From positions 255,427-319,426 of the forward strand of contig JAEZZQ010000043.1 in assembly GCA_023442465.1 (NCBI GenBank): 64,000 nt of DNA, given 5' to 3'. Positions 16,531 through 24,781 of the stretch are shown in pieces. This DNA comes from Bacillota bacterium. GTDB taxonomy: Bacteria; Bacillota; Clostridia; Lachnospirales; Lachnospiraceae. The translations under genes and the position numbers were made by a program. The stretch's first letter is position 1. Every line of letters starts with the position of its first letter. The notes beneath the pieces were generated by a model, which saw only the letters and a program-made list of their open reading frames with translations, did not search any database and had not been told where the DNA came from.

Positions 16531-16566
16531 ATCTTTCATGAAAAAATATATTTTTTCATGAAAGAT
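16531..16566. promoter_or_regulatory. 36-bp perfect palindrome abutting the -35 box
   Basis: The half site ATCTTTCATGAAAAAATA is followed by its exact reverse complement. It ends 1 bp from the -35 box of the internal promoter. The repeated TTTCATGAAA core fits a dimer- or tetramer-binding site; RpiR proteins recognise TGAAA/TTTCA-type palindromes, so the RpiR regulator at 6171 is a candidate. The rest of the 16381-16788 gap is AT-rich with no gene that I can support. Confidence 0.6.
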
Positions 16567-16788
16567 TTTATAATTGTTGTATATTTTACACATTTCTTAT
16601 CGTATTTTATTCGTGTTTTCGAATCGTTTTTTGTTTACTTTGTACACATTTGAAAACAGGTTAATTTTGGATGAAAAAAAGAGAATGGATGAAATTAAAA
16701 TCCAGACTCTTTTCTTCAATAATTATTCTTATTTTCTTTATAATTTATTCTTGATTTGTTCTTTTTTTATTCACATTTTACCGAAGGA

Positions 16789-17427
16789 CTATTCCTGAGC
16801 TTGCAAATACCTGTGCATTGCTTCAAATATAATCATTACGGAGGTCGCTCCAGCGTCCTGGAAGCCGATTGCACGTTCCATCAAGGATTTTGCTCTGCCG
16901 AATTTCGCCACCATATCTTTCGTCGCTTCTACTCCGCCGGCTGCCGCCATAGCCGCATCTCCCATAAGAAGCGTCAGATCATTCTTGTCCGCCTTTCCGA
17001 GAGCCGCTGCTGCAGGTTCTAACGCATCCACCATGGTTTTGTCGCCTATTTCCGCTTTTCCGCGAAGCTTGATTGTTTTAACAGAAGCGCTGATCATTTT
17101 GGAAAATAATTCTCCGTCCAACTCTGTCACCGGTTCCAAGTCCTTGATACCTCCAAGGAACATCGAGCCGAATATAACGCCGGACGCTCCGCCCATAGAA
17201 TTGAGCATTTGCAGTCCCGTTGTTTTGAACACATCGTTGATCGTCGCCAAATCATCTTTTGCCAAAAGTGCGGCTTTCGCTTTCTCCATGCCGCCGGACA
17301 TTCCTATTCCATGGTCGCCGTCTCCGATTTTACTGTCTACCTCCGTGAGGTATTCTTTGCTGTCGATAATCGCATCGCATGCCGCTATAATCATTTGCTT
17401 ACAGGTTTCTACATTAATACTTTTCAT
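16789..17427 (-). CDS. dhaL: DhaL-type dihydroxyacetone/ketose kinase subunit (ADP/ATP-binding)
   Basis: 212 residues from the ATG at 17427, which follows GGGAGG and overlaps the dhaK stop as ATGA. DhaL features: the Mg-nucleotide motif DSKIGDGDHGIGM near residue 30, NSMGGASG near 75, and the C-terminal RAIGFQDAGATS loop. In DhaKLM systems this subunit carries the phosphoryl donor. No DhaM (PTS phosphocarrier) gene is in the window, so the protein may use ATP directly or a DhaM encoded elsewhere. With DhaK it would phosphorylate dihydroxyacetone or a related ketose such as erythrulose. Confidence 0.9.
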   Translation of the reverse strand: MKSINVETCKQMIIAACDAIIDSKEYLTEVDSKIGDGDHGIGMSGGMEKAKAALLAKDDLATINDVFKTTGLQMLNSMGGASGVIFGSMFLGGIKDLEPVTELDGELFSKMISASVKTIKLRGKAEIGDKTMVDALEPAAAALGKADKNDLTLLMGDAAMAAAGGVEATKDMVAKFGRAKSLMERAIGFQDAGATSVMIIFEAMHRYLQAQE

Positions 17428-18428
17428 AGCAAAGCCTCCCTCGCATAATAGGGGGAACAACAAGAAGCGTCATAATATTTTTTCAGTTCCTCGTCCAGTC
17501 TTAAAATAGTAATAGAGAATCCACCCATTTCCTGACAAGTGCACCAGCTTTTTATCTCCGCGTCATGAACTTTTATTCCCTCGCTCTTTAAATGCTTGTC
17601 CAACTCATAATATACTGTATTGAGTTCCACAAGCGTGGTGGAACCCAAGCCGTTTACAAGGACAGCTACCTCGTCATCAGAATTAAGAGACATTTCCTTC
17701 TTTAATTCATCATACATGCGATCCACCAGCTCATCCACCGGCTTCATGGTAGTTCTCTCAATACCCGGCTCTCCGTGCATTCCCATTCCGAATTCAATTT
17801 CATCCTCTCCTAATTCGAAGGTCGGCTTGTTTAGTCCGGGAATGGAGCCGGGCGATGTAGCGAGACCGATGGTGTTTATATTGTCTCTCGCCTTCTCGGT
17901 CACGCGCAGCACTTCTTCTAAGGAAAGGCCGGCATCGCAAGCAGCTCCCGCAACCTTGATCACGTAGATGTCTCCCGCGATACCTCTGCGGTCTTCGATT
18001 CTTTCCTTCGGGGCGGATGCACAATCATCCCACACACGTACATGTGCAGTCTTTATATCCTCAAAGCCGCACATTTCTTCGGCCATATCGAAATTCAGGT
18101 TATCTCCTTCATAATTTCCATAGATAAACAAAACTCCCTTGCCTTCATCTACCGCTTTCGCAGTTTCGGTAATCACCTGCGGATTGGGAGATGCGAATAT
18201 ATTACCGTTGGCAGATGCGTCAGCCAGTCCTTTTCCTACAAATCCGGAAAATAAAGGCTCATGTCCGCTGCCGCCGCCAATGACCAGGGAAACCTTCCCT
18301 TTTCTTCTATTCTTATAGACAATGCAATTCGTCTCCGGAACTGCCTCGAAATATTTATCGTAGGCAGCCAGAAAGCCTTGTATACTTTGTGCTACAATGT
18401 CGCCGCTTCGGTTTAATATTTTTTTCAT
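17424..18428 (-). CDS. dhaK: DhaK-type dihydroxyacetone/ketose kinase subunit
   Basis: 334 residues from the ATG at 18428 (GAGGA 8 bp upstream). Contains GGGSGHEPLFSGFVGKG near residue 45 and GMGMHGEPGIER near residue 210, whose His forms the covalent hemiaminal with the ketose in DhaK. The family usually handles dihydroxyacetone; paralogues act on erythrulose in tetritol pathways. It lies 21 bp after the aldolase gene and overlaps dhaL by 4 bp. With an aldolase upstream, dihydroxyacetone from aldol cleavage is one substrate option; erythrulose is the other. Confidence 0.9.
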   Translation of the reverse strand: MKKILNRSGDIVAQSIQGFLAAYDKYFEAVPETNCIVYKNRRKGKVSLVIGGGSGHEPLFSGFVGKGLADASANGNIFASPNPQVITETAKAVDEGKGVLFIYGNYEGDNLNFDMAEEMCGFEDIKTAHVRVWDDCASAPKERIEDRRGIAGDIYVIKVAGAACDAGLSLEEVLRVTEKARDNINTIGLATSPGSIPGLNKPTFELGEDEIEFGMGMHGEPGIERTTMKPVDELVDRMYDELKKEMSLNSDDEVAVLVNGLGSTTLVELNTVYYELDKHLKSEGIKVHDAEIKSWCTCQEMGGFSITILRLDEELKKYYDASCCSPYYAREALL

Positions 18429-18449
18429 GTCATCCATCCTCAATTTATA

Positions 18450-19325
18450 TTAAATCATCTTAGACAGTTCGTAGTATTTTACCTTATCATCATCGTTAAA
18501 CAATTTGATTTTCTGCTCGCATACTTCCTGCATAGCCTTTACACTGTCCGGATACAGTTCGAAGGGCTCACGTACTTTCTTATCCTGAAGAGTGATACGA
18601 AGCTGCTGATAGAAAGCATCTTTAATATCAGAAGAAATATTTATTTTATTAACGCCGCGTTTTACTGCTTCTGCAATTTCACTATCCTTATTGCCTGAAC
18701 CGCCGTGAAGCACAAGAGGAACGGATACCTTGCTCTTGATTTCGGAGAGCAGATCCTGCTTAAGTTCCGGCTTCATTCCTTCAGGGTAAATGCCGTGTGC
18801 CGTTCCGATAGCAATTGCTAATGTGTCGCATCCTGTCTCTTCTACGAAACGAACCGCATCCTCAGGCTTTGTATAGATGATTTCATCAGTGCCGCCTTCC
18901 GTATCTCCGTCCGTGGTTCCGATGGTTCCAAGCTCGCCTTCTACCGAAACTCCGAGAGGATGAGCAAGCTCACATACTTTTTTGGTAGCCGCTATATTCT
19001 CTTCGAAGGGAAGATGGGACGCGTCGATCATAACCGAAGTGAAACCTGCGCGAATAGCACGAACGATAGGTTCCCATCCGCTGTGATCTAAATGGATACA
19101 TACCGGAACCTTCGAATTGCTGGCACGGTCGATGCACATTTTCAAAAAACTGTCTCCCTGAAATTCCAATTCCAACGGATGAATTGCCAAGATAACCGGC
19201 GCCTGCAATTTCTCGCAAGTATCCATTACACCGTTTAAGATCTGGCCTGTACCGATGTTAAATGCAGGTACGGCAAAATTGTGCTCGTTTGCAACCTTTA
19301 ATAACTCCTTCATGTTAAGTAACAT
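18450..19325 (-). CDS. Class II (zinc) ketose-bisphosphate aldolase
   Basis: 291 residues, standard for the FbaA/GatY/KbaY family. Zinc and catalytic blocks are IHLDHS near residue 85, VEGELGTIG near 130, IAIGTAHGIYP near 175 and LHGGSGN near 210, with NISSDIK for phosphate binding. It would split a ketose (bis)phosphate into dihydroxyacetone phosphate and an aldehyde. It is the first gene after the strong promoter at 19402-19430, with AGGAGG before the ATG. Which ketose it uses cannot be read from sequence; fructose- and tagatose-bisphosphate are the usual ones. Confidence 0.88.
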   Translation of the reverse strand: MLLNMKELLKVANEHNFAVPAFNIGTGQILNGVMDTCEKLQAPVILAIHPLELEFQGDSFLKMCIDRASNSKVPVCIHLDHSGWEPIVRAIRAGFTSVMIDASHLPFEENIAATKKVCELAHPLGVSVEGELGTIGTTDGDTEGGTDEIIYTKPEDAVRFVEETGCDTLAIAIGTAHGIYPEGMKPELKQDLLSEIKSKVSVPLVLHGGSGNKDSEIAEAVKRGVNKINISSDIKDAFYQQLRITLQDKKVREPFELYPDSVKAMQEVCEQKIKLFNDDDKVKYYELSKMI

Positions 19326-19373
19326 ATTGTTTTTTCCTCCTTTGATTTATGCAGCATTGTTATAATATTTACC

Positions 19374-19392
19374 AGCACTTTTATAAAGTACT
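19374..19392. promoter_or_regulatory. Candidate operator ACTTTNNNAAAGT at the aldolase promoter
   Basis: AGCACTTTTATAAAGTACT is an inverted repeat with one mismatch; the core ACTTT-TAT-AAAGT (19377-19389) recurs as ACTTT-AGT-AAAGT at 24729-24741 by the alcohol dehydrogenase promoter. It covers the start of the transcript, a repressor position. Confidence 0.6.
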
Positions 19393-19401
19393 TTTGCAAA
19401 C

Positions 19402-19430
19402 ATCATACCGCTTGCTTTTCTTTCTGTCAA
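19402..19430 (-). promoter_or_regulatory. Sigma-A-type promoter of the aldolase-dhaKL operon
   Basis: Minus-strand TTGACA (19430-19425) and TATGAT (19407-19402) with a 17-bp spacer, about 80 bp before the aldolase start. The remaining 19431-19714 sequence is AT-rich with poly-T runs; I see no gene there. Confidence 0.8.
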
Positions 19431-19714
19431 CGCTTTATGAAATTTTTTTTCTCATTTTTTGTTATTTTTTCATCATTTTTCACTATTTTTATGCTTTTTA
19501 TCCAAATTTAGTGCCGGAAGTGAAATTTTATTTCTTGATTTTTCATTTATTTCAGACTACAATGGGATTACAAAACTTTAGCTGACACATTTCTTTCATA
19601 TCTTTCCCTAATATTTTTTTATTAAACATAAATACTAATATTAGTTCAATATTAAAAACGCAAAGAAAGGTCAGAAATCAAAAAGGAGAATCAGGAAAGG
19701 AGAACTACTAAATT

Positions 19715-20698
19715 ATGAGTAAAAACAAATACATCGGACATCCTCTTCAGTTATCCGGTGTGGAGGAATACCGGCTTCTGGGAGGAAAAGGAGACGGTAT
19801 GCACCTACTTCGCATCCGCAACGGACTTGGAATCGACATGACCGTCTGCGCAGACCGCTGCTGCGACATTTCAGAGCTTTATTTCGACGGTTCCAGGATG
19901 AACTACACTTCCCCTTCCGGCTATGTAAGCCCCCAGTATTTTCAGGAGGGCCGCGACGGTTTTGGATTCCTGAAATCCTTTAACTGCGGCTTGATCACCA
20001 CATGCGGACTTCAAAATATCGGCGTTCCGAATGAGGAAAACGGCAAGTTTCATGGACTTCACGGCACCATCGGAAATATCCCTGCGGATCACATTTATTA
20101 TGAAACCGACGAAGAAGCCATCCGCATTCACGCAACCATGCGTGATCACACGATGTTTGGTGCCAAGCTGACCCTTGACCGCACCATAACCGTTGGCCTT
20201 ACGGATAATCTCATCTCCATCGAGGATACCGTAACTAATGAGGGTTCCAGCGAAGAAGCCGCTATGCTTCTCTATCACATAAATGTAGGCTATCCTCTCC
20301 TGGACGAGGCGGCAAAGCTGGAAATCAACTCCGATCAGGTGATTCCGAGGGATGACAGAGCCGCCGAGGATCTGGATACTTGGAATAAGATGTTAAAACC
20401 CGTTCCTAATTTCGTGGAGCAGTGCTATTATCATAAATTCACAGAAAAAACTGCAAAGGTGAGAGTCAGCAACGAATCCATAGGAAAAGGCTTGGAGTTA
20501 TCCTTCGATACCTCAGTTTTCCCCGAATTTACGGAGTGGAAAATGATGGGAGAATATGATTACGTCTTAGGTATCGAGCCCTGCACCAACACGCTGGAAG
20601 GCCGAAATGCCATCGGTGAAAAGAAACAGCTTCAATATTTAGCTCCCGGACAGTCCAAGAAATATGCTGCTGAGCTTCGTTTATTCAGAATCAAATAA
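19715..20698 (+). CDS. DUF4432 / aldose-1-epimerase-like protein
   Basis: 327 residues. The pattern GMHLLRIRNGLGIDMTVCADRC near residue 28 (given here as its family landmark), HGLHGTIGN near 110, LLYHINVGYP near 185 and EPCTN near 287 fit the galactose-mutarotase fold group DUF4432. Members sit in sugar operons and are thought to equilibrate anomers or epimers. AAAGGAG-type ribosome sites precede the ATG. It is divergent from the aldolase operon, about 390 bp away, and followed by a cupin isomerase gene. No experimental activity can be assigned from sequence. Confidence 0.78.
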   Translation: MSKNKYIGHPLQLSGVEEYRLLGGKGDGMHLLRIRNGLGIDMTVCADRCCDISELYFDGSRMNYTSPSGYVSPQYFQEGRDGFGFLKSFNCGLITTCGLQNIGVPNEENGKFHGLHGTIGNIPADHIYYETDEEAIRIHATMRDHTMFGAKLTLDRTITVGLTDNLISIEDTVTNEGSSEEAAMLLYHINVGYPLLDEAAKLEINSDQVIPRDDRAAEDLDTWNKMLKPVPNFVEQCYYHKFTEKTAKVRVSNESIGKGLELSFDTSVFPEFTEWKMMGEYDYVLGIEPCTNTLEGRNAIGEKKQLQYLAPGQSKKYAAELRLFRIK

Positions 20699-20796
20699 GC
20701 CCTCGCAAAATTGCATAAAAGCGCAATTTGGGCTTCGCGGTGCTGGAAGCTGATCTGTTACAAATAAATCATATAACATTTAAGGAGGTACCAACA

Positions 20797-21993
20797 ATGA
20801 GTAAGGTAAGAAAAGTATTTGAACAAGGAAAGGGAGTTTTTCATCTGGCTCCTACATGGGTTCCCCGCGGCTTCAATGAGCCGGGCCATCGTCTGAGATT
20901 GCATCCTGACGATTACTATGCTTTCGGTATGGATCGCGGAGGTATTTGCGAGCGCTGGCTGGGTTCCACCACGGTAGCGTTAAACGGCCCAAAGACCGGA
21001 GCTACAGAAGGTATGAGCTTCGTCTACGACGATGAAACCGGAGAAAAAATATTATTTAAGGACTGCGTGGATGAACTGGGCGCAGATTTAATCGGCGAAA
21101 GCCTTCAGGCAAAATACGGCACATGGCCGACCTTTGCCAAATTATACGACTATGACAAGCCGTTATTCCATCATCTGCACCTGACCGAAGAAATGGCAAA
21201 CCGCATCGGCATGCACGGCAAGCCGGAAGCTTATTATTTCCCGGTACAGTACAACTCTTCCTATCTGGGACGTTTTCCGCTGACTTACTTCGGTTTCGAC
21301 CCGTCCACTACGAAGGAGGAAGTGAAAGAATGTCTGCGTAACTACGACAAGAAGGATACACGTATCACAGAGCTGTCCCGCGCTTACCGCATTCAGCTCG
21401 GTACAGGCTGGTATACGGCGGCCGGCGTTATCCATGCTCCCGCTTCTCTCGTAACCTTTGAGCCCCAGTGGAACAGCGACGTTAATACCATTATGGAAAA
21501 TGTTACCATGGGCGAAGTTAACCCTCACAATCTTCTGACTGATTGCCAGCCGGAATCCGAAAAGGACAATATCGACGCTTTATTCAGCCAGATCGACTGG
21601 GAAGAAAGTACCCGCTCCGATTACAAGGAAAAATATTTCCGCGCTCCTAAGGTACGTGAAACAAATCAGGAAGGCCTTAGTGAAAAATGGGTAGCTTACG
21701 CCAACGAATGGGTAGCTGCAAAAGAAATTACCGTTGCTCCCAAGGCTTCTGTTGTTGTTAAGGACGCTGCCTGCTATACTGCCCTGGTCGTTCAGGGACA
21801 TGGTACCTTCGGCGCTTACGAATGCGCCGCTCCAGAGCTTCTTAGATTCGAGGATATATCCGGAGACGAGTTCTTCGTATCCGAAGCTGCTGCTGGCGAG
21901 GGTATTACGATTACCAATACCGGCGCATATGAACCCCTCGTTATCTTGCAGAACTTTGCGAACAATAATAAAGAAGTTCCTGCTACTGTATAA
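20797..21993 (+). CDS. Cupin sugar isomerase-like protein (mannose-6-phosphate isomerase-like)
   Basis: 398 residues from the ATG at 20797, preceded by AAGGAGGTACC; an in-frame upstream start at 20728 has no ribosome site. The protein has a HHLHL metal-ligand pair near residue 130, KPEAYYFP near 145 and AAGVIHAPAS near 210, fitting a bicupin metal-binding isomerase of the phosphomannose-isomerase type. The C-terminal half (from about 310) is a second beta-sandwich. It is probably co-transcribed with the DUF4432 gene. A small AAATTGC/GCAATTT hairpin lies in the gap between them (20706-20730). The substrate is not known. Confidence 0.6.
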   Translation: MSKVRKVFEQGKGVFHLAPTWVPRGFNEPGHRLRLHPDDYYAFGMDRGGICERWLGSTTVALNGPKTGATEGMSFVYDDETGEKILFKDCVDELGADLIGESLQAKYGTWPTFAKLYDYDKPLFHHLHLTEEMANRIGMHGKPEAYYFPVQYNSSYLGRFPLTYFGFDPSTTKEEVKECLRNYDKKDTRITELSRAYRIQLGTGWYTAAGVIHAPASLVTFEPQWNSDVNTIMENVTMGEVNPHNLLTDCQPESEKDNIDALFSQIDWEESTRSDYKEKYFRAPKVRETNQEGLSEKWVAYANEWVAAKEITVAPKASVVVKDAACYTALVVQGHGTFGAYECAAPELLRFEDISGDEFFVSEAAAGEGITITNTGAYEPLVILQNFANNNKEVPATV

Positions 21994-22065
21994 GAGCTGC
22001 TTTCATTATCATTTAAAAGAACGTTACGGCAAACGGCAAGCCGTTTGTCATATACTAACTAATAG

Positions 22066-22102
22066 CAAAACTCCGGGAAGCAATAAAATTCCCGGAGTTT
22101 TG
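22066..22102. terminator. Bidirectional rho-independent terminator
   Basis: CAAAACTCCGGGA pairs with TCCCGGAGTTTTG around an AT-rich loop, with A-tract and T-tract on the two sides. It separates the convergent cupin isomerase and PfkB kinase genes. Confidence 0.9.
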
Positions 22103-22147
22103 TTAATGTTCTGAACAAATTTTCTGATTTTATGGATTTACTTTTTC

Positions 22148-23272
22148 TTAATTTCTTTCCCAGCCCGCTTCTATCTTCCGTTCCAGCTCCTCGAAGGATA
22201 AAAGTCCTCCCAAAGCATCGTAGGTTTCCACACAGGATGCACCCGAAGCCGCCGCGAAATCCACGCACTTTTCCCACGGATACCCTCTCAGTATAGCGGT
22301 TAAAAACGCTGCGATGCACGTATCTCCTGCACCGGTAGCGGAAAGCACTTTCCGGGGCTTGAAGCTTCTCGCAAAGTGACTTACGCTGCCCCATCCGTTT
22401 ACTACAGGCAGGAAATCTTCGCCGATACCGTCAAGAACATCCTGCGTATTAGTAGCGAAATAAAGCCCTGCACTGCCGCATTTGATAAGAATTATCTTCG
22501 CGCCCCAGCTTAAAAGTGTATCTGCCAGCGGCTTCACATCCGAGGTATGCAGCACGGAGGCCATATCCTTTCCTCCCGCCCTTTGCTTCCACTCCTTGAA
22601 ACGGTCTTTGTCCAGCATGTAGCATAATTCTTCAGCACTTGGCACGAAAATATCCAGATACGGTATAACGGTCTTCAAAATCTTCTGCCAATCGGCTTGT
22701 CCCACTTCCGCCCTCTCATCGATACCGCAAGTATCTAAAGAAGTGACAACGTTCAGCGATTTTACCCGTTTAAAGATTTCTATTAATTCTCTGCCGTCCT
22801 CCTTATACATTCTATACATGGCAGGAGGATAACCGAAATGAAACAATCTCGCTTTTTCCACCAGTTCATAATCTATATCCTCCGGCCCGAAGGTGTCGTT
22901 TCCTCCCGGATAATGGAGAAATATCCTATCGATTCCGGCCGGTGCAAGCACAACAGAGTATGCGGTTCCTTCTTTTTGTGAAATAATCATATTTTCTGTC
23001 GTCGTATAGTTGGAATATTGCTGCAGTACAATTTTTCCCAAATCATCGTCTCCAACCTTGCCCATCAGCCTCGCATTGACTCCGAATTTACACATGGCAA
23101 GTCCTGTATTAGATACACATCCTCCTGCATGGATATCCGCATTTCCCATAAATACCGTTTTGGAAGGAATCAATATCTGCCCGATTTCCTCTACCTCCGG
23201 CGTAATGAATACCGGCGTGAAGTCAAGACACGTCAATCCCGCAACCACAGCTTCCAATGTTTTTTTCTGCAT
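22148..23272 (-). CDS. PfkB/ribokinase-family carbohydrate kinase
   Basis: 374 residues from the ATG at 23272 (MQKKTLEAVV), with GAGAAAGG 9 bp upstream; longer in-frame starts have weaker sites. N-terminal GGCVSNTGLAM is the ribokinase substrate loop, and ATGAGDTCIAAF near residue 320 is the catalytic GAGD motif. LDIFVPSAEELCYML is the family mid-motif. It is longer than ribokinase (about 310) because of inserts between residues 230 and 310. It is divergent from the ROK regulator and probably controlled by it. It could phosphorylate the imported sugar or a ketose phosphate. Confidence 0.85.
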   Translation of the reverse strand: MQKKTLEAVVAGLTCLDFTPVFITPEVEEIGQILIPSKTVFMGNADIHAGGCVSNTGLAMCKFGVNARLMGKVGDDDLGKIVLQQYSNYTTTENMIISQKEGTAYSVVLAPAGIDRIFLHYPGGNDTFGPEDIDYELVEKARLFHFGYPPAMYRMYKEDGRELIEIFKRVKSLNVVTSLDTCGIDERAEVGQADWQKILKTVIPYLDIFVPSAEELCYMLDKDRFKEWKQRAGGKDMASVLHTSDVKPLADTLLSWGAKIILIKCGSAGLYFATNTQDVLDGIGEDFLPVVNGWGSVSHFARSFKPRKVLSATGAGDTCIAAFLTAILRGYPWEKCVDFAAASGASCVETYDALGGLLSFEELERKIEAGWERN

Positions 23273-23480
23273 ATTTTTCATCCTTTCTCGCATATCTGCC
23301 TTACCTCTTGGTAATTTCTTACACCAAACTCGCTGTCCACTCACCTTTTTTAGTCACCTTTTCATTTTTCCCTTGCCTACACTATAACATTTTTTTCATT
23401 TTTTACAATCCCCAGTTTGTCTTTCTATTAGCTACTGGCAGAATTTTAATTTTCATGTATAATTATTATATGAGTTCACA

Positions 23481-23501
23481 AACGTTATCATCAATAACGT
23501 T
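23481..23501. promoter_or_regulatory. Inverted repeat between PfkB kinase and ROK regulator
   Basis: AACGTTAT-CATCA-ATAACGTT, perfect 8-bp arms around a 5-bp spacer, 42 bp before the ROK start and within the divergent promoter region. It is the best local operator candidate; binding by the ROK protein is inferred. Confidence 0.5.
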
Positions 23502-23542
23502 ACAGTGCTATATTATGTCATAAAAGAAAGCAGGCCCTATCC

Positions 23543-24661
23543 ATGAAACGATCAAAGCAAAACGACAAGCCGGAAAGCAGTATCGTGCGAGTAGCCAGGT
23601 ATATCCTGGAACAGGAGGAGACCTCCAAGAACGAAATCGCTTCCGCCTTGAACCTAAGCATGCCCACCACGCTGCAATGCGTGAAGGACTTAACCAATCA
23701 GGGTATCATCCAGGAATCCGGGGAATATGAATCTACCGGCGGGCGCAAGGCCAAGACCCTGTCCGTCGTCGAGACGCTTCACTACTCCGTAGGTATTGAA
23801 ATTACTGCAAATCATATTTCCTTCGTCATCATCGACATGAAAGCCAATATCATTGACACCCTGCGCACCCGCCTCGTCTTCCATCACGCGGAACGCTATT
23901 ATGCTACGCTGGCCAAAAAGCTTACGCAGTTCATCTGGGATTCGGGCGTACCCCAAAGCAAGATTCTGGGCGTAGGCATTTCCATTCCGGGTATCGTCAT
24001 CAGTTCTGAAAACCGTCTGGTGATATCTCATGTTTTATACTTAAAAGACATCGACTTGAACTCCTTGGCAAAGCATATACCTTATCCTGTCTGCTTTGAA
24101 AACGATGCCGTATGCGCCGCCATGGCTGAGCTGAAACATTTTCATAACAACATGCTGTATCTTTCCTTAAGCAATTCCGTAGGAGGTGCTATTTTCTTAA
24201 ATAACGAGCTGTATTACGGCAACCATTTCCGAAGCGGCGAATTCGGACATATGTTGATCGAGCCTGACGGAAAGCAATGTTACTGCGGCAAATGCGGCTG
24301 TGCCGATGCCTATTGCTCCGCCAAGATTCTGGCGAATTACGCCAAGGGAAATCTGAGTGCCTTTTTCAAAAAACTTCAGGAAGGTGATGCGGAGATTCAG
24401 ATTGCCTGGAGCCATTATTTGAGATATCTGGCAATCATCGCCTCCAACCTGCACCTCACTTTCGATTGCGACATCATTCTCGGCGGCTATGTCGGCAGTT
24501 ACATCGAACCGTACCTTCCCGAGCTGTGGGATAACATGCAGGAATATCTTCTTTTCGAGCAGGATAACAGTTTCCTTCATCCGTGCCGTTTCCAGCAGAA
24601 TGCGGCAGGGGTAGGCATTGCTATGCACTTTATTAATCAGTTTTTCTCAAAAATAAACTAA
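23543..24661 (+). CDS. ROK-family transcriptional regulator (NagC/XylR type)
   Basis: 372 residues. N-terminal winged helix (SKNEIASALNLSMPTTLQCV near residue 28) followed by a ROK sugar-kinase-like domain: VGIEITANHIS near 90, LGVGISIPG near 140, NDAVCAAMAE near 180 and the zinc site GEFGHM...CYCGKCGCADAYCS near 230-255. ROK repressors bind sugars and release DNA. It lies between the PfkB kinase (divergent) and the alcohol dehydrogenase operon (same strand, 120 bp downstream), so both are candidate targets. It precedes a new promoter rather than being clearly co-transcribed. Confidence 0.9.
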   Translation: MKRSKQNDKPESSIVRVARYILEQEETSKNEIASALNLSMPTTLQCVKDLTNQGIIQESGEYESTGGRKAKTLSVVETLHYSVGIEITANHISFVIIDMKANIIDTLRTRLVFHHAERYYATLAKKLTQFIWDSGVPQSKILGVGISIPGIVISSENRLVISHVLYLKDIDLNSLAKHIPYPVCFENDAVCAAMAELKHFHNNMLYLSLSNSVGGAIFLNNELYYGNHFRSGEFGHMLIEPDGKQCYCGKCGCADAYCSAKILANYAKGNLSAFFKKLQEGDAEIQIAWSHYLRYLAIIASNLHLTFDCDIILGGYVGSYIEPYLPELWDNMQEYLLFEQDNSFLHPCRFQQNAAGVGIAMHFINQFFSKIN

Positions 24662-24693
24662 TAAAATAATTTTCTTTTTTTCTTTTGTTGCCC

Positions 24694-24722
24694 TTGACAA
24701 AATCTTTTTTTTGTATGATAAT
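24694..24722 (+). promoter_or_regulatory. Sigma-A-type promoter of the dehydrogenase operon
   Basis: TTGACA (24694-24699) and GATAAT (24717-24722) with a 17-bp spacer, reading right. The candidate operator at 24729 sits at the expected transcription start. Confidence 0.7.
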
Positions 24723-24728
24723 TAAATC

Positions 24729-24741
24729 ACTTTAGTAAAGT
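24729..24741. promoter_or_regulatory. Candidate operator ACTTTAGTAAAGT
   Basis: 13-bp inverted repeat with the same ACTTTNNNAAAGT arms as the site at 19377-19389 by the aldolase promoter. Both sit just after the -10 box, suggesting one repressor controls both operons. Confidence 0.6.
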
Positions 24742-24781
24742 ATTTTAATTAAGTTGTTTCATACGAGAAAGAGGTGCAATT

